From CAYQVO01 sp964421085 (GTDB lineage: Bacteria > Bdellovibrionota_C > UBA2361 > CAYQVO01), in the NCBI GenBank assembly GCA_964421085.1, contig CAYQVO010000008.1:1-64000 (forward strand): DNA of 64,000 bases, read 5' to 3'. The first letter of the stretch is position 1. Each line of letters starts with the position of its first letter. The notes beneath the pieces are model-generated. The model was not told the DNA's origin. It saw only the letters and a list, made by a program, of their open reading frames with translations, and searched no databases. A program made the translations under genes and the position numbers. Of this stretch, positions 1 to 8,333 are shown piece by piece.

Positions 1-453
1 CCAGGGGGAAGGCTGGCCCTTCTTTAATGACTCAATGAAATCGGGGGAGGATCAAGGCGCCTCACGCTCCATCCTTCAGGGGGCCATTCCACCGCATCAC
101 AGCAACGGCACTCAGGCATATTGGTGGAGTCGAAAGCTTGTGTATGTTCAACCTGCACAAGAACACGGCAGTTGCCGCAGACCATCATGAACTTCATCAT
201 CTTTCCCCCGGCATTTTCTGCGCAAAGATGTCAAATGCATCCTCGTCAGCATATGCAGGTCCTGCATGTTCTCAAGGTCGGGGCGAGGTGAGGAATCGGC
301 GGACAAGCTCATGGTCATCTCCGTGTGTATAGTGACTATTCAGTATACGCCCGCACTTATGTTGAGCAAAAATCTTCTGTTTCCATGCCGAACCTGTACG
401 CAGACAGAGAGCCTGCGGAGAGAGTTCGGCATCATCCGGATAAAAACAGAGCC
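1..453. other. Left-edge region without a confident gene
   Basis: No family is recognisable here. A frame open from the window edge (2-190, plus strand, 62 codons, stop TGA at 188-190) could be the tail of a gene that begins outside the window, but its composition gives no match I know. The rest, up to the end of the minus-strand thaumatin-like gene at 454, shows no convincing coding frame. Confidence 0.4.
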
Positions 454-2064
454 TTACGGGCAGTTCGGCCCGAATGTGGCGAGCAGTTTCCTTGTGCCGT
501 CGCAGGTGAACAGCCCGTTAATATCATCATATGCCCAGGTGTAGACGCGTCTGTTGCACATATGATGCACAGCCTCGGTAAACTTGGAGGAAAGAACCGG
601 GCCGGCGCCGCCGTTTTCGCACTCCGCCTTGTTGTCTCCGGGGCAGCAGTACATAAAAGCCGGATTGCTGATTGATGTAAGCGCCTGACCATTTTTCCAT
701 GCAAGACCGCCGGTAAGAACACCGCATGATGAGTAACAGCCGACGATCTGACCCGTGGCGGGGCTGGTCACTCTCAAATCCATGGAAGAGTACTGAGGAG
801 TGGTTGTCCCGTATCGGCCGACACTCAGGTCCTCATTTGTCGGGCAGTTCGCAATGCTGAATGCCGAACAATCTATGTTCAGGCAGTTCTGGGAGACGTT
901 TTCACCCCCCAGGACTTCAACTTTGAACCCGAAGTTGTATCCATCGACCGCGCTGCTGTCGTAATACGTAGTGGGACTCAGATGCTTCCCGTCAACGGGA
1001 TTAATTGCGCATGAGCTGGAGTCTGCCAGAAGACATCCCCATGTAACTTCGAACTTCGAGCCGAAATTCGGCTGGCAGGAGTTGTTGAGGCACGGCATAT
1101 AAACCTGGTTAATCTCGCAGTTATTGCCGGTCTCGTCGCACCCCTTTTTCGGCATATACCTGGTGGCCGGCGCGCCTGCTTCAGGAATATCGTAGTCATG
1201 ATACTGCCCCTTTGCGAGTTTGACCTCGCCCGTAACCGTTCCATTCTGCTCCGATTCGATCCAGATGTCATAGCTGCATGAGTTCACAATTCTCAAACGG
1301 GCCTTCTGTTCGGGAAGAGAGGTGGGAGTTGGAGTGGGTGTGGAAGTCGGCGCGGTCCGGCATTTTGCTTTTTTCACCTGATTAACCCGGGACTTGAGAG
1401 CACGGAAGAAGCCTCGCGGCACATGATTATAACGGGAAAGCTGTTTTTGCAGGCATCCGCGGTACCGTTTGTTCCTGATCTTCCGTTTTGTGCAGCAGGC
1501 CTCCACCTGTCCGTTCAGCACACCGGTTATTGAGAGCACCGCGGCGGCGATTCTGCATTGAGGATACCGCTGCTGACACAAATTGACGGTGCCGTCAACA
1601 CAGGTCGACATCTGAGAAGCGCCGCACGCAGCTGAGTCAGTGACAGCGGCACTGGTCCCGGACTTGCAGTTGGACTGAGCAAGTGCGTTGAGTTTTTTCT
1701 TTGCCGCATTGTAGAAGGCCGGCTGGATTCGGTCGATGTGAGAGGAGAATGTCCGTATACATGATTTTCGTTTTGCTTTGCCATGCGCCCGGCAGCAGCT
1801 GCGGCGCGCAGCAGCGACCACATCATTGACGGTCATGGCTGCACTCAAAGCCGTGCAGGCCGGATTGGCGGAGACACAGCTCTCGATTCCGGTTTCAATG
1901 CAGTCGGAAAGAAGCGTCATTTGAGCGGAAGGGCAGTCCGCAGACACGTGTCCCGGCAGCAGACAGAGAATCATCATGGAGATCGATATCAGCGGCAGAC
2001 AAAAAACGCCGTGCAAAAAGAATCGATTTGAGCATGTCGGGGAATGAATCAAATTTGCTGTCAC
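454..2064 (-). CDS. Secreted Cys-rich protein with C-terminal thaumatin-like domain
   Basis: 536 aa. The N-terminus has a basic start and a hydrophobic core (FFLHGVFCLPLISISMMILC), consistent with an export signal. Residues about 40-240 hold two Cys-rich, basic, helix-prone modules that resemble each other (both contain a CC pair and C-x3-to-5-C spacings). A short Thr-Pro linker (TPTPTPTS) follows. Residues about 255-536 read as a thaumatin-like/PR-5 domain: start ARLRIVNSCSYDIWIES, paired cysteines throughout, CSSCGVLTG, YCCPGDN, and the typical closing block RRVYTWAYDD ... FTC followed by a final NCP. In plants and fungi this fold binds or acts on glucans; in bacteria its role is unknown. 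The Cys number implies an oxidising extracytoplasmic location. The Thr-Pro linker and Cys-rich modules recall the secreted proteins at 13.3-16.9 kb, so they may share an export or surface niche. The domain call is from motif reading, not a search. Confidence 0.75.
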   Translation of the reverse strand: MTANLIHSPTCSNRFFLHGVFCLPLISISMMILCLLPGHVSADCPSAQMTLLSDCIETGIESCVSANPACTALSAAMTVNDVVAAARRSCCRAHGKAKRKSCIRTFSSHIDRIQPAFYNAAKKKLNALAQSNCKSGTSAAVTDSAACGASQMSTCVDGTVNLCQQRYPQCRIAAAVLSITGVLNGQVEACCTKRKIRNKRYRGCLQKQLSRYNHVPRGFFRALKSRVNQVKKAKCRTAPTSTPTPTPTSLPEQKARLRIVNSCSYDIWIESEQNGTVTGEVKLAKGQYHDYDIPEAGAPATRYMPKKGCDETGNNCEINQVYMPCLNNSCQPNFGSKFEVTWGCLLADSSSCAINPVDGKHLSPTTYYDSSAVDGYNFGFKVEVLGGENVSQNCLNIDCSAFSIANCPTNEDLSVGRYGTTTPQYSSMDLRVTSPATGQIVGCYSSCGVLTGGLAWKNGQALTSISNPAFMYCCPGDNKAECENGGAGPVLSSKFTEAVHHMCNRRVYTWAYDDINGLFTCDGTRKLLATFGPNCP

Positions 2065-2267
2065 TTGAGAATCCTCTTCTTATTGTCTGTCAGTCGAAAC
2101 TGCTCGGCGTATTTCCTGAACTCATTGAGTTCCGCCGGGACTTCCACGGAACCGATAATGGGATCTATAACAGTCCTTTTGTTGTCCAGCCACTGATAAA
2201 AGAAATGCCCGCAATGAAGCAGATCAGTTCCTGAGACAGTTTAGAGATCAGTTTATGTCAGATGGTT

Positions 2268-2774
2268 TCAGCGCAGTGGGCAGCCGGGCTTAAGTTGCCG
2301 ATAATATTTGAGGGCTTCTGCCGGGCATTTCCAGGGGATGCTCGAAAGCCTGCTGAAATGCGACAGTACTATCGAGTTTCGGAAAGCTTTCGACACTATC
2401 ATCAACATATCGGCCGAACCCAGAGCCCACTGCACACAGCTTGAAGCAGGAAAGAAAGCGCCGCCAATCGCCGGCCAGTCCGCGTCTGCAGGCGCGAATA
2501 TCATGGATTTTGCTGCGACAACGTGTACGAACCTGGAACATCGCTGAAACGGCTGATTCCAGTGAAACCACGCGGCGAATGCTTTTCTGCCGCTCAGTTC
2601 CGGAGTTCCGTCTGCAAGCGGGAACTCAGGCAGCACTATGTTTCCAGCGTTGTCGATGATTCCATAGTGATATTTCCTGAGGAGATCGGCAGCATCGTTT
2701 CTGAAGAAAGGGCTCTCGTCGTTCTGGTTAGGTTTTGAGATCACGCTTGACAGGTGAAAGGTGTATTCAAACAC
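2268..2774 (-). CDS. Uncertain small ORF, hypothetical
   Basis: 168 codons, no family recognised and no signal peptide or membrane segment. Several other frames are open over the same bases, so coding status is doubtful. The amino-acid composition (Trp, Phe and Pro in plausible proportion; a DNAGNIVLPEF stretch) makes this the most protein-like frame between the thaumatin-like gene and the gene at 3039-4034. It could be a decayed gene. The flanking stretches 2065-2267 and 2775-3038 show nothing I can support. Confidence 0.3.
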   Translation of the reverse strand: MFEYTFHLSSVISKPNQNDESPFFRNDAADLLRKYHYGIIDNAGNIVLPEFPLADGTPELSGRKAFAAWFHWNQPFQRCSRFVHVVAAKSMIFAPADADWPAIGGAFFPASSCVQWALGSADMLMIVSKAFRNSIVLSHFSRLSSIPWKCPAEALKYYRQLKPGCPLR

Positions 2775-3038
2775 TGCTGAATACGGGAACCAGAAGGGAT
2801 GGCGCGTCCGTTGATCGACAGGGCCGAAATAAGGGGAAAGGCGAGCTTCCTGTTCCTTCTTCAGGGGGTCCAGGGTGTATTTCCTGGCGCCTTCATTTCT
2901 TTCCTCCGATCGTTGGTAAGTTTACGAACCTGTTGAATTTCTGCGATTTCCCGAAATTCTTCACGACCGCTTCCTGGGAGCGTTTTGCGGGCTTTTTGAA
3001 AGCCGGTGGAACCTGTCAGAGAAATCGTTCGCAGGTTT

Positions 3039-4034
3039 CTATAAAACCGTGTCGCGTCTCAGCAGACCGGCTAATTTCGACCCGAACACGGCAGGAAGTC
3101 TGTGTATCATATTCGCCAGTTTCTCCATGAATTTCCCCATATCAAAACCATCGCTTTCCATCGCGTACTCGTTCACGATGTACACTATCGACTGCCAGAA
3201 CGGGTCATTCTCTGAAGTTCTGGATAAAATGTTTGCAAGGAGATGGGCGAGGTTGCTCGCGTTTGCGCTCAGGTAAATATCCCTCCTGTCCCTCGCTCTG
3301 TCATCCCTCAGGTCGTCCGGCATCGCGAATCTGAGTTTCGAGTAAGTTTTAAAGAGCCACTTCCTTCCCGGAGGTGAAAGTGTCTGAGCAAACTCAAGAA
3401 AGCGTTTGGAGTACTCAGGGTGGTTCCTGAAGAAACGGTCGTAGCATGTGACACAGTCCTTCAAGGTCGCTTTGAACTCAAACGCGTCGTCAAGCGACTC
3501 TATATGCTTTCGAATGTCGTCACCGATGCCTGCAAAATGTTCGAAATTCACCTGCACCACTCCATCGGCTCCAACGTCAATTTTATCTGTGCTCTGCAGA
3601 TATCTTACCGATTTGTGTCTTTTCTGAATTTCGCTGAGGCCGCCAGTCTCTGCCGGCTTCGCTTTCTGCGCTGCGGGTGCAGGTGCCGGGGGTTCATCAT
3701 AGACAGCTTCCGCAACAGCAAGCCGCGCCGACTGCCTGAAAACAAGAAGCTCGCCATCTACCTGAGCAATGGGAATCCTTCCTTCGTTGATATCCTCGAC
3801 GAGCTTTGCAAGTTCCTTGTCTGAAAATCCAAGGTCGCGCAGTTCCTGGACCACGGCATCGACTGCTGCAAACGCCTCACTGAAAGGCATTGGCTTGCGA
3901 TCTTTTCCATCATGGAGCGGCCTTAATTGAATCCATTCCAAAGGACGCTTCGCAAAACGGGATCCTGCCCGGCGCCTGTTTTTGTCCTGGGCATCGGGAT
4001 CCCTGGAAGGTTGATCTGTGTCGTGCGCCTGCAT
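3039..4034 (-). CDS. Hypothetical protein, 331 aa, cytoplasmic
   Basis: Not recognised. A good Shine-Dalgarno (GAAGGA) lies 5 bases before the ATG at 4034, supporting the start. The first 35 residues are charged and probably disordered. Residues about 50-120 hold a helical segment (FSEAFAAVDAVVQELRDLGF) followed by an Ala-Pro rich linker (PPAPAPAAQKAKP). The C-terminal 180 residues are helical with two cysteines (DCVTCYDRF) and many Arg/Asp. No signal peptide or membrane helix is seen. The gene is divergent from the 786-aa gene at 4176 with about 140 bp between them, so they may share a regulatory region. Function unknown. Confidence 0.7.
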   Translation of the reverse strand: MQAHDTDQPSRDPDAQDKNRRRAGSRFAKRPLEWIQLRPLHDGKDRKPMPFSEAFAAVDAVVQELRDLGFSDKELAKLVEDINEGRIPIAQVDGELLVFRQSARLAVAEAVYDEPPAPAPAAQKAKPAETGGLSEIQKRHKSVRYLQSTDKIDVGADGVVQVNFEHFAGIGDDIRKHIESLDDAFEFKATLKDCVTCYDRFFRNHPEYSKRFLEFAQTLSPPGRKWLFKTYSKLRFAMPDDLRDDRARDRRDIYLSANASNLAHLLANILSRTSENDPFWQSIVYIVNEYAMESDGFDMGKFMEKLANMIHRLPAVFGSKLAGLLRRDTVL

Positions 4035-4175
4035 AATTCCTTCGATAGTAGCATAATTCGGCTGTCCTAGTCCTCATTTGGCTGCCCTTATATGTTAAGG
4101 ATCCGAATGCTGGTAAACTCGCACGGTCTCCTTTGCTGGAGGCGTTTTTAACTGCAGTGCGAAAGGATAAAGAGA

Positions 4176-6536
4176 ATGGCCGGCGATATCACCATGCGGT
4201 TCCCGGGTCAACCGTCAATATTCCCGGAAAGCAACCTGGCGGCAGAATTTTTCGGCAGGCTGCTTCAGTTCGGGAAAAATGCGGGCAGGAACGCAAGCCG
4301 AAGGGCAGAGAGAGCCCGCGCGGAAAGAGATGCGCAGCGGAAACCAAAGCTCGGAGGAGCAAAAAGAAAAGAGATTAAAAGAAGGGAGAAAAGGGAGCGC
4401 ACAAAAGTCGGCATAAGCAGCCTTTTTGGACGCTTTTCATTGAGCGGCGCCGATCCTGAACTCTACGTGCGGCTTGGGGGAAAAGTCTTTTTCAGAAAGC
4501 CGCAGACTGAGCTCCGGGCGGGCGAGCAGATCGTGGTTTTCAAGCAGTTTCTGGTGATCGAGCCCGGGAAGATCGAGGAAAACCTTCTAAAGAGCGACCG
4601 GTTTATCGCAGCGATGCGCGGCCTTTTTATTTTTCCGCCCAATGGAGGCAGGCCTGTTACACGGCTGCGTGAAAGGCTTTGCCGTGCTTTCGGCGCGGAG
4701 GCGGGTATTCCGGACATAGAGCAGAAGATTTTCAGGCAGGGCGGTTTTGATTTCACTGAAGATGAATACCGGCGGATGCGTGACAGGATTCACGGGATGC
4801 TCGAGGCCGGGCACCAGCAGCTTGGAACGCCGAAGAGGCTGCCGCAGACTGTCGAAAAATGGCTGCGGGGGCATACTGTTGCGCCCCGTGGTACCTTCGA
4901 TGAAGGAAATACCGTCTGGACTGCTCTCCAACCTGTCTGCACCTTCATGAGCAGCGAAATGATGGCGTATGGAATGCGCGATCGTTACCACCGTTACTTC
5001 AGCCTTTATCACGCAATCATCGATCACTTCACTGTTCTTTCGGACTCCCGTTCAATGAGGAGTGACACGGCTCCCGGGGTCCCGCAGACGCTTGACCGGA
5101 CTGCCCATAGGAACGGGCCGCCGAAAAAAAGACAGGTTACCCATTCTGAGATCCGGGAGGAAGCAGATCGCATAATACGGATGTTCATTGACGATCTGAG
5201 CGAAGCTGTAGGAGTCTGTGAAGCTTCACGGGTCAATGTTACTGTTACAGAGCCAGATCCTTCCACTGCGCCGAAAGCAGAGAGCAATCCGAAGAACGCG
5301 CCGTCCTCTGCGGATAAAAAAATGAGACTCGAAAGAGGCATCGTCAGAAAACTTCCGGACGATCTCGGCGCAACTGTCCGCACGGTACCTGAACTCCGGC
5401 AGGACCTCATATTCCTGTGTGAGGCGCTTTCAGAGGCCCTCGATGAACTCGTGCCTGCAATGGGAATTGCCCTTCCCAGATCTCCGATAGCCGGACTCGA
5501 ACTTCATACCGAAGTCGCGATTGAAATGGGCCTTGTAGACGAGCTGACGGAACGAAATGAGCTTGTCGTTCCTGTTCCTCCTGACTATGCTGAGTTCAAA
5601 GAACACAGGGAGGAAATTGCGCAGCGTGTTGCTGAAGCTGTTGAAAGCGGAGAGGCAGATCGTATCCTGACTGCACATCTGCGAACCCTCGGCCGTCTTG
5701 CTGAAGGGAAGGAGATTCCCGAAGGAACGCTCTTCAGAATGTTCGAGACTCACCGCGCTTTGTGGAAGGCCATGCCCGGCGATCTGCTTTCGGGCGTGGA
5801 CGGCGGAGACCCGGGTATTTCCAGGCTCGATGCAATCGCAAGTCTCTACAGCGATGTGGCAGGCGACTTAAAGGACAACTTCTGGCCAAAAGGCTCAAGA
5901 GCAGTCGCGATGATAGGGACTGCAGATCAGCGGTTCGACGATAAAGAATTGAAAAAAAATGGTGTCGTCTCCTCAATATCGCTTGGCATAATTCAGGGAG
6001 TGAGCGTTGAGGAAGTCGAGGCTGCCATGCGAAGGAAGGTTGAGGAACGCAGACGCGAGGACAGGAAAAAGTTCGGAACCAGGCTCGATTATCAAGTCGT
6101 AGACACAATGCTCAGAGATTTTAATCTCAGCGATGATGTGGAGGTTCGCGACTACATAAAGACCGCCCTGCGGAATGCAGAGATAGCGGGCAGTGAGATG
6201 ACTCCGGAGATGCTTGGGGAGGGACTCAGGCACTACATTGCAACAAAAGGACTGGCAGGACCACGTGAAGCGCAGGCATTAAATGCCCTGGGGCTCGGTG
6301 AAGACTCACCGCAGCTCTTTCTGAGGCGGCTCAGGATGGCGGCAACTCCCGGAACGAAGGCAGAAGGAAGTTTTCTCGCGCTTGTGAATGGAGAGAATGT
6401 CTCTCGCGAGGTGACAGACCGGAGAGACGGAAGCATGACGAGAGAGACAGCAGAGAGAATCCTTCGTGATTACGAAATGATGGAAGCTCTGCCGATTCTC
6501 AGTGAAGCGAACTTTTCAGCTCCCCGGCAGGGCTGA
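4176..6536 (+). CDS. Large hypothetical protein, 786 aa
   Basis: Not recognised. After about 25 residues comes a strongly basic segment (residues about 30-75, many Arg/Lys/Ala, e.g. RRAERARAERDAQRKPKL) that could be a coiled coil or nucleic-acid contact. The rest is mostly helical and charged, with a Pro/Ser/Ala-rich linker near residues 355-385 and no signal peptide or membrane span. Residues about 380-560 (RQDLIFLCEALSEALDELV onward) look like a helical domain. Third-position composition matches neighbouring genes, so this is a real long gene. It ends just before the tRNA-Asn repeat region. Divergent from the equally unknown gene at 3039-4034. Confidence 0.75.
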   Translation: MAGDITMRFPGQPSIFPESNLAAEFFGRLLQFGKNAGRNASRRAERARAERDAQRKPKLGGAKRKEIKRREKRERTKVGISSLFGRFSLSGADPELYVRLGGKVFFRKPQTELRAGEQIVVFKQFLVIEPGKIEENLLKSDRFIAAMRGLFIFPPNGGRPVTRLRERLCRAFGAEAGIPDIEQKIFRQGGFDFTEDEYRRMRDRIHGMLEAGHQQLGTPKRLPQTVEKWLRGHTVAPRGTFDEGNTVWTALQPVCTFMSSEMMAYGMRDRYHRYFSLYHAIIDHFTVLSDSRSMRSDTAPGVPQTLDRTAHRNGPPKKRQVTHSEIREEADRIIRMFIDDLSEAVGVCEASRVNVTVTEPDPSTAPKAESNPKNAPSSADKKMRLERGIVRKLPDDLGATVRTVPELRQDLIFLCEALSEALDELVPAMGIALPRSPIAGLELHTEVAIEMGLVDELTERNELVVPVPPDYAEFKEHREEIAQRVAEAVESGEADRILTAHLRTLGRLAEGKEIPEGTLFRMFETHRALWKAMPGDLLSGVDGGDPGISRLDAIASLYSDVAGDLKDNFWPKGSRAVAMIGTADQRFDDKELKKNGVVSSISLGIIQGVSVEEVEAAMRRKVEERRREDRKKFGTRLDYQVVDTMLRDFNLSDDVEVRDYIKTALRNAEIAGSEMTPEMLGEGLRHYIATKGLAGPREAQALNALGLGEDSPQLFLRRLRMAATPGTKAEGSFLALVNGENVSREVTDRRDGSMTRETAERILRDYEMMEALPILSEANFSAPRQG

Positions 6537-6670
6537 TTCGACACGATCAGCGCTCGCTATCGGCGGGGGCCCCGCCTGGATCGAAAACCCTGAGTGTGGC
6601 CTTTGGTTTGAAGCCATTGGCGCAGCAGAAAAAAGGCAGCGCGATTGTTTTCCGCCCGCGCTTCAAACCC

Positions 6671-7064
6671 GGCTCCCCGGATCGGCTCGGGTCGAATCGA
6701 CCTTCGCCGAAGCCGGACTCGACAGTATTTTTACGGGTTCGAGTCCAGGGCCCGATGCACCAACGGCCGACAAGTCAAGCCCCGGCTTGCGCCGGCTCTC
6801 CGGATCGGCTCGGGTCGAATCGACCTTCGCCGAAGCCGGACTCGACAGTATTTTNNNNNNNNNNNNNNNNNNNNNNNNNNNNNNNNNNNNNNNNNNNNNN
6901 NNNNNNNNNNNNNNNNNNNNNNNNNNNNNNNNNNNNNNNNNNNNNNNNNNNNNNCCGGCTCCCCGGATCGGCTCGGGTCGAATCGACCTTCGCCGAAGCC
7001 GGACTCGACAGTATTTTTACGGGTTCGAGTCCAGGGCCCGATGCACCAACGGCCGACAAGTCAA
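6671..7064. repeat. Tandem repeats of about 110-123 bp containing tRNA 3'-end-like pieces
   Basis: Copies begin at 6671, 6794 (cut by the assembly gap) and 6957. Each carries GGCTCCCCGG, a GC-rich inverted block (TCGGCTCGGGTCGAATCGACC, then CTTCGCCGA), GCCGGACTCGA, a T-rich stretch, and then GGGTTCGAGTCC, GCACCA and ACGGCCGACAAGTCA. The last part looks like a tRNA T-arm, acceptor end and CCA in plus orientation. The first blocks match the minus-strand tRNA-Asn 3' end (7083-7102) interrupted by about 30 bp. No intact cloverleaf is visible. The flanks 6537-6670 and 7158-7316 hold no gene. The spurious open frames across this block are not genes. Confidence 0.75.
6855..6954. other. Assembly gap (100 N)
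   Basis: Exactly 100 N, the usual placeholder, placed within the tandem repeats. The true number of repeat copies is therefore unknown. Confidence 0.98.
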
Positions 7065-7084
7065 AGTGACTTGTCGGCCGTTGG
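7046..7084 (-). terminator. Perfect 18-bp hairpin fused to the tRNA-Asn 3' end
   Basis: CCAACGGCCGACAAGTCA (7046-7063), a 3-nt loop, and its exact complement (7067-7084). On the minus strand the first arm begins with the encoded CCA of tRNA-Asn, so the hairpin would form directly at the tRNA 3' end. No T-run follows, so intrinsic termination is uncertain. The distal arm belongs to the last copy of the neighbouring tandem repeat. It could instead be a processing signal or a recombination product. Confidence 0.5.
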
Positions 7085-7157
7085 CTCCCCGGGCCGGACT
7101 CGAACCAGCGACATGGTGGTTAACAGCCACCCGCTCTACCGACTGAGCTACCGGGGA
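7082..7157 (-). tRNA. tRNA-Asn (anticodon GTT), CCA encoded
   Basis: The minus strand reads as a full cloverleaf. The acceptor stem is TCCCCGG paired with CCGGGGA, the D arm is GCTCAGTCGGTAGAGC, and the anticodon stem-loop is GGTGG-CTGTTAA-CCACC with anticodon GTT. The variable loop is ATGTC, the T arm is GCTGG-TTCGAGT-CCGGC, and the discriminator is G followed by a genomically encoded CCA (7082-7084). The pattern closely matches bacterial tRNA-Asn. The mature body is 7085-7157 (73 nt) plus CCA. Confidence 0.96.
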
Positions 7158-7316
7158 ATACGCAGAGAAGTTAAACTAGTGGTTTTATGGGCTTAAGTCA
7201 AGATATGGGGCTTTGCGGGAAAAGATGCAAGTTTTTTCATTAAGGAAAAGCGCCGGTTGTTTCTAATCTGGGAGATTGGACTATAATCCAGAAAAACAGG
7301 GGGCAAACAGGAATAT

Positions 7317-8294
7317 ATGTTGGCTGGGCGTTTAAAAAAGGGTTCTCACGCGAGGGTGCTTGCTCCTTCGTCAAGTCTTCAGATCATATCTCTCGAACAG
7401 CGCCGTATTTCGACAGAGCGTTTCGCTCAACTCGGATTATCCGTGTCATATGGCGAGCACGCGGAAGAGTGCGACGAGTTTCTCTCATCATCGGTCGCCT
7501 CAAGGCTGGCCGACATTCACACTGCCGTCGCCGATCCGAAAGTCGACATTATCTTCTCGGCAATTGGCGGCCATTTTTCTAATCAGCTTCTGAACGGTCT
7601 TGACTACAATCTGATCGCAAAACATCCCAAACTCTTCTGCGGTTATTCGGACATTGCGGCCCTGAACGCGGCAATTTACGCAAAGACAGGTCTTGTCACC
7701 TATAACGGTCCGCATTTCTCCACTTTCAGCATGGTCCACGGACTTGAGTACACTATCGATTATTTCCGGAAGTGCTTCTTCGAATCCGCTCCTTACACTT
7801 TTGAATCTTCGCCCGTCTGGAGCGACGATCCATGGTATCTCAAACAGGACGATCGTGATTTTGTTCCGAACGAAGGATGGCTCGTTATTCGCGAAGGCGA
7901 GGCTTCAGGCACCACAATTGCCGGCAACCTTGCGACTCTCAACCTCCTTCAAGGCACGCCTTTCATGCCTTCACTGAAGGATTCGATCCTGTTCGTTGAG
8001 GAAGATTTTACCTGCGATGCACTCGACTTCGACCGCAATCTTCAGTCCCTGCTTCATCTTCCGGGATTTTCGGGGGTGCGCGCCCTTGTCATTGGACGTT
8101 TTCAGAAGAAAAGCCAGGTCTCGGACCACAAACTGACAAAGATCATAATGCAGAAGCCGGAGCTCGCGTCAATTCCAGTGATTGCCAACGCAAGCTTTGG
8201 CCACACGCAGCCTCAGTGCACCATTCCGATCGGTGGCGAAGCTGTTCTGAAGGCGAAAGACGGGAAGGTGGAGATAGTCTTCACGAAGCATTAG
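7317..8294 (+). CDS. LD-carboxypeptidase / MccF-like S66 peptidase
   Basis: 325 aa, the normal length for peptidase family S66. The family includes murein tetrapeptide LD-carboxypeptidase (removes the terminal D-Ala of stem peptides during recycling) and the microcin C7 self-immunity peptidase MccF. Visible signatures: N-terminal GSHARVLAPSSS, the conserved block IFSAIGGHFSNQLL, and FCGYSDIAALN, where the Ser of GYSD is the nucleophile. TYNGPHFSTF and the C-terminal part with NASFGHTQPQCTIPIG (catalytic His) complete it. The SNQLL and GPHFSTF details lean towards the MccF branch. No signal peptide, so cytoplasmic. The start is ATG at 7317, preceded by AGGA. Other wall genes (ddl, transglycosylase) lie within 5 kb. 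Confidence 0.9.
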   Translation: MLAGRLKKGSHARVLAPSSSLQIISLEQRRISTERFAQLGLSVSYGEHAEECDEFLSSSVASRLADIHTAVADPKVDIIFSAIGGHFSNQLLNGLDYNLIAKHPKLFCGYSDIAALNAAIYAKTGLVTYNGPHFSTFSMVHGLEYTIDYFRKCFFESAPYTFESSPVWSDDPWYLKQDDRDFVPNEGWLVIREGEASGTTIAGNLATLNLLQGTPFMPSLKDSILFVEEDFTCDALDFDRNLQSLLHLPGFSGVRALVIGRFQKKSQVSDHKLTKIIMQKPELASIPVIANASFGHTQPQCTIPIGGEAVLKAKDGKVEIVFTKH

Positions 8295-8333
8295 ATTTCG
8301 CCCGGGAAAGAAAGGCAGTCTCAGCCGCTGTCT

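Noticed and set aside
6671..7045. Additional tRNA genes within the repeats
   Set aside because: T-arm-like and CCA-like pieces are present, but no 5' acceptor strand, D arm or anticodon arm completes a cloverleaf.
6671..7064. CRISPR array
   Set aside because: Units are over 100 bp, adjoining and without unique spacers, and no cas genes are nearby.
6502..7196. Overlapping plus-strand frames of 157-214 codons through the gap near tRNA-Asn
   Set aside because: They translate repeat DNA, N characters and the antisense of a tRNA.
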